A stretch of DNA of 64,000 nt from a virus. A model generated the notes under the pieces. That model did not search any database. It saw only the letters and a program-made list of their open reading frames with translations, and was not told the DNA's origin. The position numbers and the translations under genes were made by a program. Below are positions 43,085 to 51,881 of this stretch, in pieces. The stretch lies in IMG/VR virus record IMGVR_UViG_3300012012_001194, positions 1 through 64,000 of that record; one strand, 5' to 3'. The stretch's first letter is position 1. Each line of letters opens with the position of its first letter.

Positions 43085-44443
43085 TTATTTCTTATCGTCT
43101 TCTTTTTTCTTGGATCGTGACGACGAGCCTCTAGCCATCACATCTTTTCTTAGGCTAGAGGTGTCTGACCTAGTGTTTTCAATGTCCAGCATCTGCTGCA
43201 CATCTGTAGGATCGATAGCGGCGTTACCACCTTCAAGCCTTTTTCTCAATAACGGCCTCATAATAGAGGTGTTAGTGGAAGAGTCGGGAGCAATGTTACT
43301 GATCTCATTAAAGTGCATAGCTACGTCTTCTGGATGGTGCGCTCCAATGATGTCGTCATTGGCCATTAAGTCGGAAATGGCGGCGCTAGACCTGATGTTT
43401 TTAAGCATCATGTCTTGAGTAAGCTGGTCATTACGAAAACCGTAATCCTTAATTTCGTTACCAATATCCGACCCGCCAGACCTAGCTGCGTCCCAAGTGG
43501 ACTTAGCTCGGCTCGCCAACGTAGCTGCCTGTGGAACAGATACCCCTGCGGCTTTCTTGTCCATACCGTCTAAGACTGAGCCGGTATACTCTACAGGCAA
43601 TGAGTCAGAGAAGGCTGAAGAGATGGCTGAGCTAATCACCTTCTTAAGGTAGCCCACAGAAGCCGTTTTATTTAAATGAACTTCGGCTGCTTTAATGCAC
43701 CCGTGGATCAAGTTGTAGGGAGCCGCTTTAAGTTCAACAGGGGCTGCAATGTCGGCCACGGTGCCAGCTTGTTTCTTAAAGGATTTGTTTGAGCTTGAGA
43801 GGATGTTCAGCAAGGCTTCGGCCTTCTTACCGAAGAGCCTAACGCTGTTGTTCTGAACTACGGTAAAGGGCTTACCTCCAAAGGTTCTAAAGTAGCTGGC
43901 CAGCTTATTAATGCCGTCCATCATGCGATCCCTGCTTTGGGAGGAATCCGCACGTAGCTTCTCAGAGTTTCTACCTATCTTTTCGATCAAAGAGCTGATT
44001 GCCCTAGTGTGACCTAAGCCGTCACGCTCTAAGGGACGGTATCCACCCTTATCATCGGCTAACTTAGTAAGTGGCTTTAGTCCGACCTTCTCAGGTTCTG
44101 GGGCCCGGCGATAAGCGTCAGATATCAAAGTGTCACGCAGCAGGCTAGAGGCGGTCTTGACCCTGTCTGGGTAGACCGTGTCAATAACCGTCTTAAGGTC
44201 TGCCAGCTCAAATTCAGCAAGCTTCTCTAGCGGGTCTGCCCCCGATTGCCGCTGGGTCTCACTCCTACCGGTATTGTAGGCTCGAACCATGAGCTCTAGA
44301 TGGCCGACGGGTACTCCATTTGAGGACGCTGTTTTTGCCAGCGCCTCATTCGGTGAGCAACCAGAGTTTACAAGCTCGGCTACCTCACTCAAAGAGTCCG
44401 TGATTTTTGTTTCAGCTTCTTTGCTAAGCCTTGGTGTCGCCAT
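43085..44443 (-). CDS. Large helical virion protein, unknown
   Basis: A 452-residue, mostly helical protein with several KTA/KKA-type sites and a C-terminal basic tail (GSSSRSKKKEDDKK). Its ATG lies within the end of the upstream gene (20-base overlap). No enzyme motif seen. It could be an internal head or portal-region protein, but there is no clear portal signature. Confidence 0.5.
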   Translation of the reverse strand: MATPRLSKEAETKITDSLSEVAELVNSGCSPNEALAKTASSNGVPVGHLELMVRAYNTGRSETQRQSGADPLEKLAEFELADLKTVIDTVYPDRVKTASSLLRDTLISDAYRRAPEPEKVGLKPLTKLADDKGGYRPLERDGLGHTRAISSLIEKIGRNSEKLRADSSQSRDRMMDGINKLASYFRTFGGKPFTVVQNNSVRLFGKKAEALLNILSSSNKSFKKQAGTVADIAAPVELKAAPYNLIHGCIKAAEVHLNKTASVGYLKKVISSAISSAFSDSLPVEYTGSVLDGMDKKAAGVSVPQAATLASRAKSTWDAARSGGSDIGNEIKDYGFRNDQLTQDMMLKNIRSSAAISDLMANDDIIGAHHPEDVAMHFNEISNIAPDSSTNTSIMRPLLRKRLEGGNAAIDPTDVQQMLDIENTRSDTSSLRKDVMARGSSSRSKKKEDDKK

Positions 44444-45365
44444 CGGCTCTGGCCTCCGGTAATTTAGTTCCTACTAATCTTTCCAATATGGACGTATCGC
44501 CGCCAGCTATCAACATAGCCTCATCAGCCCTAGGCTCCGCTGCATTAATGTCGTCATCAATCCAGCTTAGCTTATTCTTGTTATTAGCGTTTGACCCCGT
44601 GGTAACCACAGTAGACATAGCCCGCATAAAGTAATCAAGCACATTGCCGTCACCAGTGCCAGCAGCGCCTGCGGTACCGGCAGCGAGTTCTTGCTCTTTC
44701 TGGTGCATCTGCAGTAACTGTAGCTGATTCCAGCTGTTTGGAGCAACGATCTTAGAAGAATGAAGATTCTTTCTTAATAAGTTTGAGGTTATCTCGTTGT
44801 AAGCCCACTTATTAACTTCTGGATCTGCTTTATTATAAATTAGCCATTCAAGCTTCTCAGAGCCATAAAGGTAACCGTATAGCTTCCACATAACATCGAG
44901 GTCTCGCTCCGAGGCCCCAAAGAAAGCAGACTTACCAATAGCGAAGTGCATTATCCAAGAGTTGTTCTTAATACGGTCTATAACATTAAAGAATAGGCTC
45001 TCGTACCACTTTATGCATTTTGGAGACAAGTTAGACATCTCAGAGATAGATCCGATATCGCCTTGAGCTAGTATTCTAGCCTCCAGCTCCCAGCGCATGA
45101 TCTTAGCTTCTGGCTGTGTATAGATTTCATAGGCATCAGCTAAAGGCTGATTTGAAAGACACTTGGCGTAGTACTCCCAAGGATCTTCAATCTTATTAAG
45201 AAGGCTAGAGAACTTCCAAGCGGCTTGAACATACTTATCGTCCTCAAACCTGTCGGGGTTGCGCTTGCTGTTAAACAAGGCGACAGCCCTTCTCCAGCGC
45301 CAGTCAACGGGTCTAACCGGACTGGCCTTTCTAAAGTTAACATATTCGGAAAGGCTAGCTTCCAT
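44424..45365 (-). CDS. Helix-turn-helix-like protein
   Basis: About 313 residues from ATG 45365, which shares its A with the upstream stop (TAATG); I choose it over a start 13 codons earlier. The segment from residue about 95 (ELEARILAQGDIGSISEMSN then LSPKCIKWYESLFFNVIDRI) looks like a helix-turn-helix in which LSP...V..YE.LFFNV is the recognition part. A small-terminase-like or transcription-linked DNA-binding role is possible. Not recognised further. Confidence 0.5.
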   Translation of the reverse strand: MEASLSEYVNFRKASPVRPVDWRWRRAVALFNSKRNPDRFEDDKYVQAAWKFSSLLNKIEDPWEYYAKCLSNQPLADAYEIYTQPEAKIMRWELEARILAQGDIGSISEMSNLSPKCIKWYESLFFNVIDRIKNNSWIMHFAIGKSAFFGASERDLDVMWKLYGYLYGSEKLEWLIYNKADPEVNKWAYNEITSNLLRKNLHSSKIVAPNSWNQLQLLQMHQKEQELAAGTAGAAGTGDGNVLDYFMRAMSTVVTTGSNANNKNKLSWIDDDINAAEPRADEAMLIAGGDTSILERLVGTKLPEARADGDTKA

Positions 45366-45796
45366 TAACCAACGTCGCTCCAACCAGTGATAGCAATGTC
45401 CCAAGTAGCGGCACCTGTGCCGGAAGGGTGAATTTGCAAATAGATTCTTCGTTGTCGATCGGAAAGAGGGCCGTCGCCGTTCTTGAAAGCCCGGCCGTAA
45501 TCGTCACTCATAGTAAGGTACTCACCAGAGGTTCCAGATGCGCTGGGGAATACTCGGTAAAGTTCTTGATCGTCTACATAATCGCCTTCTGGATCCGCTC
45601 CCCCAGAGGAAGAGCCGGCTGCAAACGCCTTTTTAGAATTAAAGACATCAACACTAAAGTTAACAAGAGCGTCGCCGCCAACTTGTTTAATGATGATCTT
45701 CTTAATAAACCCTTCGGAGAAGAACCCAAGCGCAAGCTGGGTAGTTTCGCCGTTGGGGGCGCTGACGCTTCGGTAGTGCTTTTCGTATATACGCAT
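45365..45796 (-). CDS. Beta-sandwich virion protein
   Basis: A 143-residue beta-rich protein, ending YLQIHPSGTGAATWDIAITG, a common closing motif in small head- or fibre-decorating beta sandwiches. Translation is coupled to the next gene by TAATG. Family not recognised. Confidence 0.55.
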   Translation of the reverse strand: MRIYEKHYRSVSAPNGETTQLALGFFSEGFIKKIIIKQVGGDALVNFSVDVFNSKKAFAAGSSSGGADPEGDYVDDQELYRVFPSASGTSGEYLTMSDDYGRAFKNGDGPLSDRQRRIYLQIHPSGTGAATWDIAITGWSDVG

Positions 45797-45807
45797 TTCT
45801 AGCTCCG

Positions 45808-48561
45808 TTACACGTTGTTGTCGTCTAGGCTGATGCCTTCGTCAGGGTACGAATCAATAGTCTTCTGCTTGAGGAACAGTAAGAGGTCGCCGAGCTGCTC
45901 AAAGGAGTTCCTAAGGTTGTCTTCAAGCTCAGGGATGTCCTTCTTGCCGTAGCGGTCTTCAAACTTATCTTTGTGCCAATAAAAGCTAAAGAGGATACGC
46001 CCAATCTTGTCCAGCCCGCCCATAAGGTCGCCCAAGTGACGGTCTACCATCGTGTCATCACGGACAGACTTGATTAAAGTACCAATCATAGAAGTATCAA
46101 ATACGTCCTTTTGGCCGGACTGCGCCGCTTGGTAGCCAACAGCCATGGTATTAGGGTCAGGGAGCCTAGGGTCGTATATCGCTGAGTTTGACTGCAGCGA
46201 TTGGCTGCTCATAGCAGGAAGTGCTTGCTGTTGAGGATAAGTAGATTGTACGCTGCCTAGCAACGTAGACTCCATACCCGAAGGTGGAGTTGGGAATGCA
46301 GGTGCAGAGGTGGAGCCCTGCATGGATGAATCAATAGGGTCGCCGGGAGCGGCTGACTTAATTAAATCCCCTGCGTCTTCTTTGGTAGGCAAGTGAACCC
46401 TGTAGTTTACTACCTTATTTTGTTTAGCCTCTTCAAGGATGGTTCTAGCTTGCTTCTCACGGAGAGAAGCGTCACGAACCAAGTGAATAAGAGCATCTTG
46501 AGGAGCCATTATCCTGCCGTTTACAGCAACCTCAGAACCAGTGTGCCGTACATTCAAAGAGGCCGTCTTTTGATAGATAGCGTGTTGAAGGTCGGTAAGG
46601 TTGCCTGGGGTTATAGAGCCGTCGCCGCTGCAGCAGTCTCCTGACAGCTTGATTACTTTAAAGCTACCAGGGATATAAAGGTCACCTTTAATAGCTTTGA
46701 TGCGTACGCCTGGCTTTTCAGTAACGTAAAGTCTACGCCCGCCACCGATCAGACGTGGGCCGTAACTGCTCATATCGCAGTCGTCGTAAGAGCGCTTGGT
46801 TATTACCTTGGGCAAGTAATCGGGTTTAGGCTGCGAGGCACTATCGTGATACATAACTCTGTAGTTTTTTGTGCCATCTGAAGAGCCTTCTACTTTGAGA
46901 ACTTCAAAAGGTACGCTAGCGTCGCCGCTTTCGCTGACAGCCATATAAACGCTGCCCTTAGCTAGCGATGAGATCTCAGGGAGCTTCTCAAAGAACTTAG
47001 CGTAGCTGTCGCCGCTGTCTTTACTTTCTGGTGCGTCTTGCCCGCCGTCACGTGGTGGGCGGGTGAATAAGTTGCCTGGATGACTATTGATCCAGTTCTT
47101 CTCGCCTGCGTAGCTAACTACGGTAGCAAAGTCCTGACGACCGGAGGGGCCGTGAGGCATTAGGAAGATAACAGTCTTGAGCATGGAGAACGGGGATATA
47201 AGAAGGTCGTAGATCCCTGTCGTAGGCGGGTTCTCTATAGAGGTCGGCTCTTGAACTCTGTAAGCGATAGCGGCATCGTCCTTAGTTCTGGCATCTCTAA
47301 AGATGACGCCGTCAGTAAGGAGCTTCTGCTTATCTGCTTCCGAAGAGTCCATGATACCGTCTGAGCCGTTATCAGAGGAGTTGAAGCTTCTTACAATAAT
47401 AGTAAGGCCTTGCTTCTCTTGCGGCCTAAGGTACACAGACTCTTCAGATAACACGCCTGGCTCAGTAAGTGTACTTAGCTTAGCTACGGCGTCCTTAATA
47501 AAGGTGCCGCCACAAGCTTTATCAATAGCCTCTGCCATCTTAGGAAACTGCTGGCAGATATCGATGAGGCCCTTGACTAGTTCTCGGTAGCTGCTTTTAT
47601 TATGGGCCGCTTCTTTATTTAAGAATGACTTCAAAGTAAGCTTATTATCGTACTTAGGATCAAGCTCCGGATTAGTGCAAGCATGTTTAGCTAGCTGCCC
47701 AATGCCGTCGAGCATTTCTTCTCTATCATCTGACCCAGCTTTGTAGCCGGCGGGTACTCCCATGCTTGCTCCACTGTTTCCAGGGTACTGCTGTCTCATG
47801 GGCTGTTGCATAGGGCTAGGGGCTGGACGTCTAGGGCCTTGCGTTCCTGTGCCGCCTTGTCCGCCGTTATATCCTGGAGTGCTCTTTGAAGGGTCCTTTG
47901 GATCCTTGCGGTACTCTAGACCAGTGCCTCCGTGACCGCCATTCCATCCCGCTACGGTAGCGGCGGGGTCTGGCTTAGAGCGTGTAGGTTGGGTCATCCC
48001 ATAGGCTTTATTAGAGGAGAAATTATTAGGGGCTGCACTGGGGTTTGCGTTGTCTTTGATGTTGATAGGAGGGAAGGCTTGCTTAGTATGGGAGGCAAAC
48101 TTAGATGGCGGACGGCTGAACGCTTGAAGGTCAGGAGTAAGGAAGCCTAAACGGCTCATGTTTTGATCAGTCTTCTTACCAAGGCTGGCAGGCTTACGGC
48201 GTAAGATGTAGTTAAGCCAGTTTTCTTTAAGCGGTACGAATTGGTCTTGGTCTTTAAGATAGAGGAGCTCATGCCCTTTAAGGTCGCCATTAATAAAGAA
48301 CACAGGAGCGTAGAGCCACTGGGTTCCTACTTTAAAACCAAACAAGCCTACTGCTTTGGTGTTATCTTCATTGCGCTCCATTAGCTCAAACCCAACTTCA
48401 TAGTCGAGAAGGCCTGGCGCTTTATCTTTTAAATAAGCATGGGCAAGGTTGCTAAATGCTTGCTCAAACTGAGTGTCGTTGCCTTCGCCACCAAGCTCAG
48501 CTTGCTTGACGAAGCCATTGATAGGGGGCAGTTCGATAAGAAACTTGTTATTATTGCTCAT
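45808..48561 (-). CDS. Very large virion-associated protein, unknown
   Basis: About 917 residues from ATG 48561, chosen because GAAGG precedes it; a TTG 20 codons earlier is the alternative. The N-terminal 140 residues are a folded domain (AHAYLKDKAPGLLDYEVGFE, KVGTQWLYAPVFFINGDLKG). A Gly/Pro-rich linker with GYNGGQGGTGTQGP follows (residues 190-260). The central part is beta-rich, including LTIIVRSF, TVIFLMPHGPSGRQDF and VYMAVSESG. The C-terminal 90 residues are helical (RILFSFYWHKDKFEDRYGKK; LRNSFEQLGDLLLFLKQKT). No enzymatic motif recognised. Located between the beta' C-terminal gene and head genes, it may be an internal protein co-injected with the polymerase. Confidence 0.55.
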   Translation of the reverse strand: MSNNNKFLIELPPINGFVKQAELGGEGNDTQFEQAFSNLAHAYLKDKAPGLLDYEVGFELMERNEDNTKAVGLFGFKVGTQWLYAPVFFINGDLKGHELLYLKDQDQFVPLKENWLNYILRRKPASLGKKTDQNMSRLGFLTPDLQAFSRPPSKFASHTKQAFPPINIKDNANPSAAPNNFSSNKAYGMTQPTRSKPDPAATVAGWNGGHGGTGLEYRKDPKDPSKSTPGYNGGQGGTGTQGPRRPAPSPMQQPMRQQYPGNSGASMGVPAGYKAGSDDREEMLDGIGQLAKHACTNPELDPKYDNKLTLKSFLNKEAAHNKSSYRELVKGLIDICQQFPKMAEAIDKACGGTFIKDAVAKLSTLTEPGVLSEESVYLRPQEKQGLTIIVRSFNSSDNGSDGIMDSSEADKQKLLTDGVIFRDARTKDDAAIAYRVQEPTSIENPPTTGIYDLLISPFSMLKTVIFLMPHGPSGRQDFATVVSYAGEKNWINSHPGNLFTRPPRDGGQDAPESKDSGDSYAKFFEKLPEISSLAKGSVYMAVSESGDASVPFEVLKVEGSSDGTKNYRVMYHDSASQPKPDYLPKVITKRSYDDCDMSSYGPRLIGGGRRLYVTEKPGVRIKAIKGDLYIPGSFKVIKLSGDCCSGDGSITPGNLTDLQHAIYQKTASLNVRHTGSEVAVNGRIMAPQDALIHLVRDASLREKQARTILEEAKQNKVVNYRVHLPTKEDAGDLIKSAAPGDPIDSSMQGSTSAPAFPTPPSGMESTLLGSVQSTYPQQQALPAMSSQSLQSNSAIYDPRLPDPNTMAVGYQAAQSGQKDVFDTSMIGTLIKSVRDDTMVDRHLGDLMGGLDKIGRILFSFYWHKDKFEDRYGKKDIPELEDNLRNSFEQLGDLLLFLKQKTIDSYPDEGISLDDNNV

Positions 48562-48647
48562 ATTCTTAACCTTCCCTGGCTTAGAAATTAACATAGAGCC
48601 ATTATGCTCTTTATTTTCCAACTCTGCAACAATTACAGTGGCGATTA

Positions 48648-49019
48648 TTATCTAGGTCGCATATTTAATAGGTTTCGAGTCATGCTACCGCTATTCATTA
48701 GGTCGAGCATAATTCCAAACCTTGTCGCCTGGGCCATCTTAGCATAATTACCATTCGAGGTGTTAGTGGAGACGTCTCCACTATTTACCTGAGATACGGC
48801 AGCGGCCTGATTAGATACAGAAGGCAGTAGCGTAGACGGGGCCATGGCCTGCGGAAGTGTGTTTACTTGGGCTGCGGCTTGCGGAGATGGCTTACCAGCT
48901 TTAGCAGCAGAAAGGGGAGGCGTAGCGGATGAGCCGCTGCTGGCGGCAGGCTTAGGAATCGATAAGTCTTTTGGAGAAGCGGCGCCAGCAGCTGCCCATT
49001 TATTAAGAAAATAGCTCAT
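48648..49019 (-). CDS. Small Ala/Ser/Pro-rich protein
   Basis: A 123-residue low-complexity protein (AAAGAASPKDLSIPKPAASS) with a hydrophobic C-terminus (FGIMLDLMNSGSMTRNLLNM). Its ATG overlaps the stop of the RNA polymerase beta' C-part gene (TAATG), so it is translationally coupled to it and might be a polymerase partner. The palindrome falls in the disordered part and codes SGDVST. Confidence 0.55.
   Translation of the reverse strand: MSYFLNKWAAAGAASPKDLSIPKPAASSGSSATPPLSAAKAGKPSPQAAAQVNTLPQAMAPSTLLPSVSNQAAAVSQVNSGDVSTNTSNGNYAKMAQATRFGIMLDLMNSGSMTRNLLNMRPR
48764..48783. repeat. Dispersed palindrome, copy 6
   Basis: TAGTGGAGACGTCTCCACTA, perfect over 20 bases, in the 123-residue gene, translated SGDVST. 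Confidence 0.95.
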
Positions 49020-50938
49020 TAAAGTACCCCTTTGTCTTCTTTCATGTCTAAGACACCGTTGTCCATTTGCTTAGTGTTATACCCTTTTACTGGGCCTTTG
49101 CGTCCAAAGTCAACAGCCTTAGCTAGAGAAGGAACATAGGAAGTACTTTGCTCATCACTTATAGCCCCACGATGCACAGCTTGCAGAGTCGACTTTTTAA
49201 GGTTACTACCAAGCATGCGAGTCATCCAGTCGGGGTCATGCTGAAGGTTTTCTAGCCCACGGACAAAGTGAGGCTCAAAAGGAGCGGGCTTATTATGGAC
49301 GGTAACCTTACCGACGCCGAAGTCATTAAAGTCATTAATCATCGAAGGCTTAATCTTAGTACCTATGGTGTAGTGCAGAACTGGCTGCTCTAAATAATTA
49401 CCTACTGATTCACTAGGGGTTACTATTCTATGTCCCTCTCTAGGTTCCCAGTCGTGCTCCACTGAGTCATAGGGGACAACATCATCTGGGGCAAATTGTT
49501 TGTACTCATCCGTAAGCTTAATGTGATTAATAAGCCCTTTCGACATAACCTCAATATTACGACGATTACCGCCCATGCCGGCGTTTCTCATAGCACCTTT
49601 GAAAGCTTGAACAAACTGCCTGCGCCCTTCGCCTATGCCTTTGAACTTAGTCAACTGAGCAGGGTTTGCTATGCCGTCAGAAAGGGTGTCGCCAGCCTCT
49701 ACTGTATCGTTGAGCTTTACAGATACTGCGGCTTCAGGGTTAACATAGTGGTCTACCCCGTTGATAGCTACAAAATACCCGCCGGTTGCTGCTGGCTTAA
49801 TGCCTGTAACCTTTCCATCTGTCTGTGCGTGGGCGGCCCAGTAAGGAGACTGCTTAGGCGCCTGCACCAATTGATTTAAATGTTTAAACCCTGATACGGC
49901 TCCTGCGGCTCCGGCTACGCCACCAGTATGCTTTGAGCTCAGCTGCCCTTGGGAGATTGGCTCCGAAAGCGCTTGCATCGCAGCAATACCTACAGAGTCT
50001 CCAATAGGAGCAAAGCCTCCCCGCTCTCTTATTCCTAAGTCTCTAGAGTAAAGTCCGCCATCGGGAGCGCCCATGGCTATTGGACTACGAACTAGAAGCC
50101 GTTTAAGGTTCTTAGACTTTAAATCTTTAAGTATTCTTGGAGTTAAGACGGTGTTTCTGCCATACCCTCCAGCCGGCATAGCTAGAAGAGCGCCCTCGTT
50201 ATCATCATCCTCGATGTCTACAGGAAGCCCGCGGTTTTCAGACCTCGTAGGATCCTCAGCGTCGTCGCCTACCACGATCATCCTATGGCCGATTTGATTA
50301 AGCTGCTTTGAGAAGAACCCAGCGTCCATGGTGGCGAACTTGGTATCCGCAACCCCTTTACGAGCTCCGAAAGCTCCAGCAAAGTATTCTGCAGGGTTAA
50401 GACCTTTAGAATAGGAGCTGAATACCGGAATAGGTATTGGGTTGTCGTGGTGGTCTGTGTAAAGTAAGTCACCGCCCCTTAAGCTTTTAAGGTTCATCGG
50501 CTTACCACGGGACCCAGACTGAATCTGTCTAGCTAGCTGATTATTCTCCCTGACGGAGTCATCGAATATACCCTTCTCCATGTCCTTCTGAGAGTTGTTC
50601 AGCAAGTCGATCATTTGGTTGTTTTTACCGGTCTCGTCGTTCTGAGGGTCAGCCATAATGCTGGCTATGGCGGTTCTAAGCTTAGCCTTTGCATCCATAG
50701 AGTACTTAGACTCTCTGAGATCTTTAAGGCCGAACGAGAACCCACCGCTGCCATAAGCCACATCTCTACCAATGTCGTAGAGCTTCTTTGACACTTCTTT
50801 GTACTTATCAGGGTGCTGCTCCGCTATGGTCTGCATGAGCGCTGCAGAGGACTTAGAATCTAAAGTTCTAGAGTAGTCCTTAAGTTCATTAGGGAGGGCG
50901 TCGTTAACCATGATCTGACCGATGGTGGTCCTAAGCAT
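49019..50938 (-). CDS. RNA polymerase beta' subunit, C-terminal half (split)
   Basis: A 639-residue protein beginning LRTTIGQIMVNDALP, the point in beta' known as TT(V/I)G(R/Q)..., downstream of the active-site part. It then has the F-bridge and trigger-loop region: QIQSGSRGKPMNLKSLRGGD (138-157), SKGLNPAEYFAGAFGARKGV (177-195) and DTKFATMDAGFFSKQL (198-213). Residues 315-340 (VGIAAMQALSEPISQGQLSS then KHTGG) match the motif of beta' GEAVGIIAAQSIGEPGTQ. In the region of the second zinc cluster (RSPIAMGAPDGGLYSRDLG) the cysteines are absent. With the 55729-60204 protein it would complete the catalytic core. Alpha and omega homologues were not seen here. Confidence 0.93.
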   Translation of the reverse strand: MLRTTIGQIMVNDALPNELKDYSRTLDSKSSAALMQTIAEQHPDKYKEVSKKLYDIGRDVAYGSGGFSFGLKDLRESKYSMDAKAKLRTAIASIMADPQNDETGKNNQMIDLLNNSQKDMEKGIFDDSVRENNQLARQIQSGSRGKPMNLKSLRGGDLLYTDHHDNPIPIPVFSSYSKGLNPAEYFAGAFGARKGVADTKFATMDAGFFSKQLNQIGHRMIVVGDDAEDPTRSENRGLPVDIEDDDNEGALLAMPAGGYGRNTVLTPRILKDLKSKNLKRLLVRSPIAMGAPDGGLYSRDLGIRERGGFAPIGDSVGIAAMQALSEPISQGQLSSKHTGGVAGAAGAVSGFKHLNQLVQAPKQSPYWAAHAQTDGKVTGIKPAATGGYFVAINGVDHYVNPEAAVSVKLNDTVEAGDTLSDGIANPAQLTKFKGIGEGRRQFVQAFKGAMRNAGMGGNRRNIEVMSKGLINHIKLTDEYKQFAPDDVVPYDSVEHDWEPREGHRIVTPSESVGNYLEQPVLHYTIGTKIKPSMINDFNDFGVGKVTVHNKPAPFEPHFVRGLENLQHDPDWMTRMLGSNLKKSTLQAVHRGAISDEQSTSYVPSLAKAVDFGRKGPVKGYNTKQMDNGVLDMKEDKGVL

Positions 50939-50940
50939 GA

Positions 50941-51159
50941 TTAGCCTCCAATAGTGAGCTTCTTAATGATAGGTGGTGTAATTCCATATTGTTTAAGGAC
51001 ACTTGCAAAATCAGCATCACCTGCTGTATAGCAGGTGATTGTGTTATCAAGGTTATCAAAGAACAAAGCGATCGGGTTATTAAAGCTGTCATAAATGACT
51101 AACCTTGTCGCCTTCGTTATAGGGCCCGCATTAAACGAGTCATGATAATCAAGAAGCAT
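50941..51159 (-). CDS. Small beta-rich protein next to beta' C-part
   Basis: A 72-residue protein (ATKLVIYDSFNNPIALFFDN pattern) ending two bases before the beta' C-terminal gene and overlapping the upstream gene by 11 bases. Unrecognised. The tight linkage suggests it belongs to the transcription module, perhaps as a small subunit; not shown. Confidence 0.55.
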   Translation of the reverse strand: MLLDYHDSFNAGPITKATRLVIYDSFNNPIALFFDNLDNTITCYTAGDADFASVLKQYGITPPIIKKLTIGG

Positions 51160-51832
51160 TTCTTCTGTTCTTTCTTAATAAGTGAAGGATGCCTGCAGCC
51201 TTCTCACTAACGCTAAAGTTATCAGCAGCTGTCTTGATTGGTGCAGCACCTTGGTCAGGTGAAGGAGCGCCGCCTTGGTCCTGTTTCTGGCCGTCTGCAC
51301 CTTGCTGGCCTTTAGGGTCATCAAGGATATCATGAGGCAAGTTAAGCCCGAGGGATGAGTAAAGATGGGTCATGAGCTTTTGAATACGGTGCATGTACAC
51401 CTCAGTCTGAGCTCCGTCATTCTTCTTTACAGCACCTTTACCGCCGCCTTTTGCTTCAGCCATAGCTCGTTGCATTTCGTCTTTTACAACTGACCTAATT
51501 TGCTCTGTAGGGTCAGGAGGAGGAGGAGGGGCACCGCCCATCATGGAAGGATCCATAGGGGGAGCACCACCGGCCATAGCAGGGTCCATAGGAGGAGCAC
51601 CGCCAGCCATAGCAGGATCCATAGGAGGAGCACCACCGGCCATAGCAGGATCCATAGGAGGAGCACCACCGGCCATGGCGGGATCCATTGGAGGAGCGCC
51701 TTGTGGAGGGGCGCCGCCCATAGAAGGGTCCATTGGAGGAGCTCCTGGAGGAGCGCCTGCACCCTCTGGAGGCATGAAGGCTCGCTTAACATTGAGTTGT
51801 GCCTGCTTCAAAAGATACTTGTTGATAGCCAT
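51149..51832 (-). CDS. Repeat protein (GAPPMDPAMAG units)
   Basis: A 227-residue protein. Residues about 24-100 consist of roughly five 11-residue repeats GGAPPMDPAMA, plus shorter variants, giving a Pro/Gly/Met-rich flexible segment. The C-terminal half is charged with a helical part (RIQKLMTHLYSSLGLNLPHD) and ends with basic residues. PPMDPAM is also present in the scaffold-like protein at 39209-40450, suggesting a shared structural linker. Function unknown. Confidence 0.6.
   Translation of the reverse strand: MAINKYLLKQAQLNVKRAFMPPEGAGAPPGAPPMDPSMGGAPPQGAPPMDPAMAGGAPPMDPAMAGGAPPMDPAMAGGAPPMDPAMAGGAPPMDPSMMGGAPPPPPDPTEQIRSVVKDEMQRAMAEAKGGGKGAVKKNDGAQTEVYMHRIQKLMTHLYSSLGLNLPHDILDDPKGQQGADGQKQDQGGAPSPDQGAAPIKTAADNFSVSEKAAGILHLLRKNRRNAS
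51541..51705. repeat. 33-bp tandem repeat in coding sequence
   Basis: About five 33-base units, e.g. GGATCCATAGGAGGAGCACC with small changes, each encoding an 11-residue GAPPMDPAMAG-type repeat. The high DNA identity between units suggests recent duplication. Confidence 0.9.
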
Positions 51833-51881
51833 GTTAATTACCCTTCTTATATGTTTAAAACGTTAATTGCCGTTATCGTCA

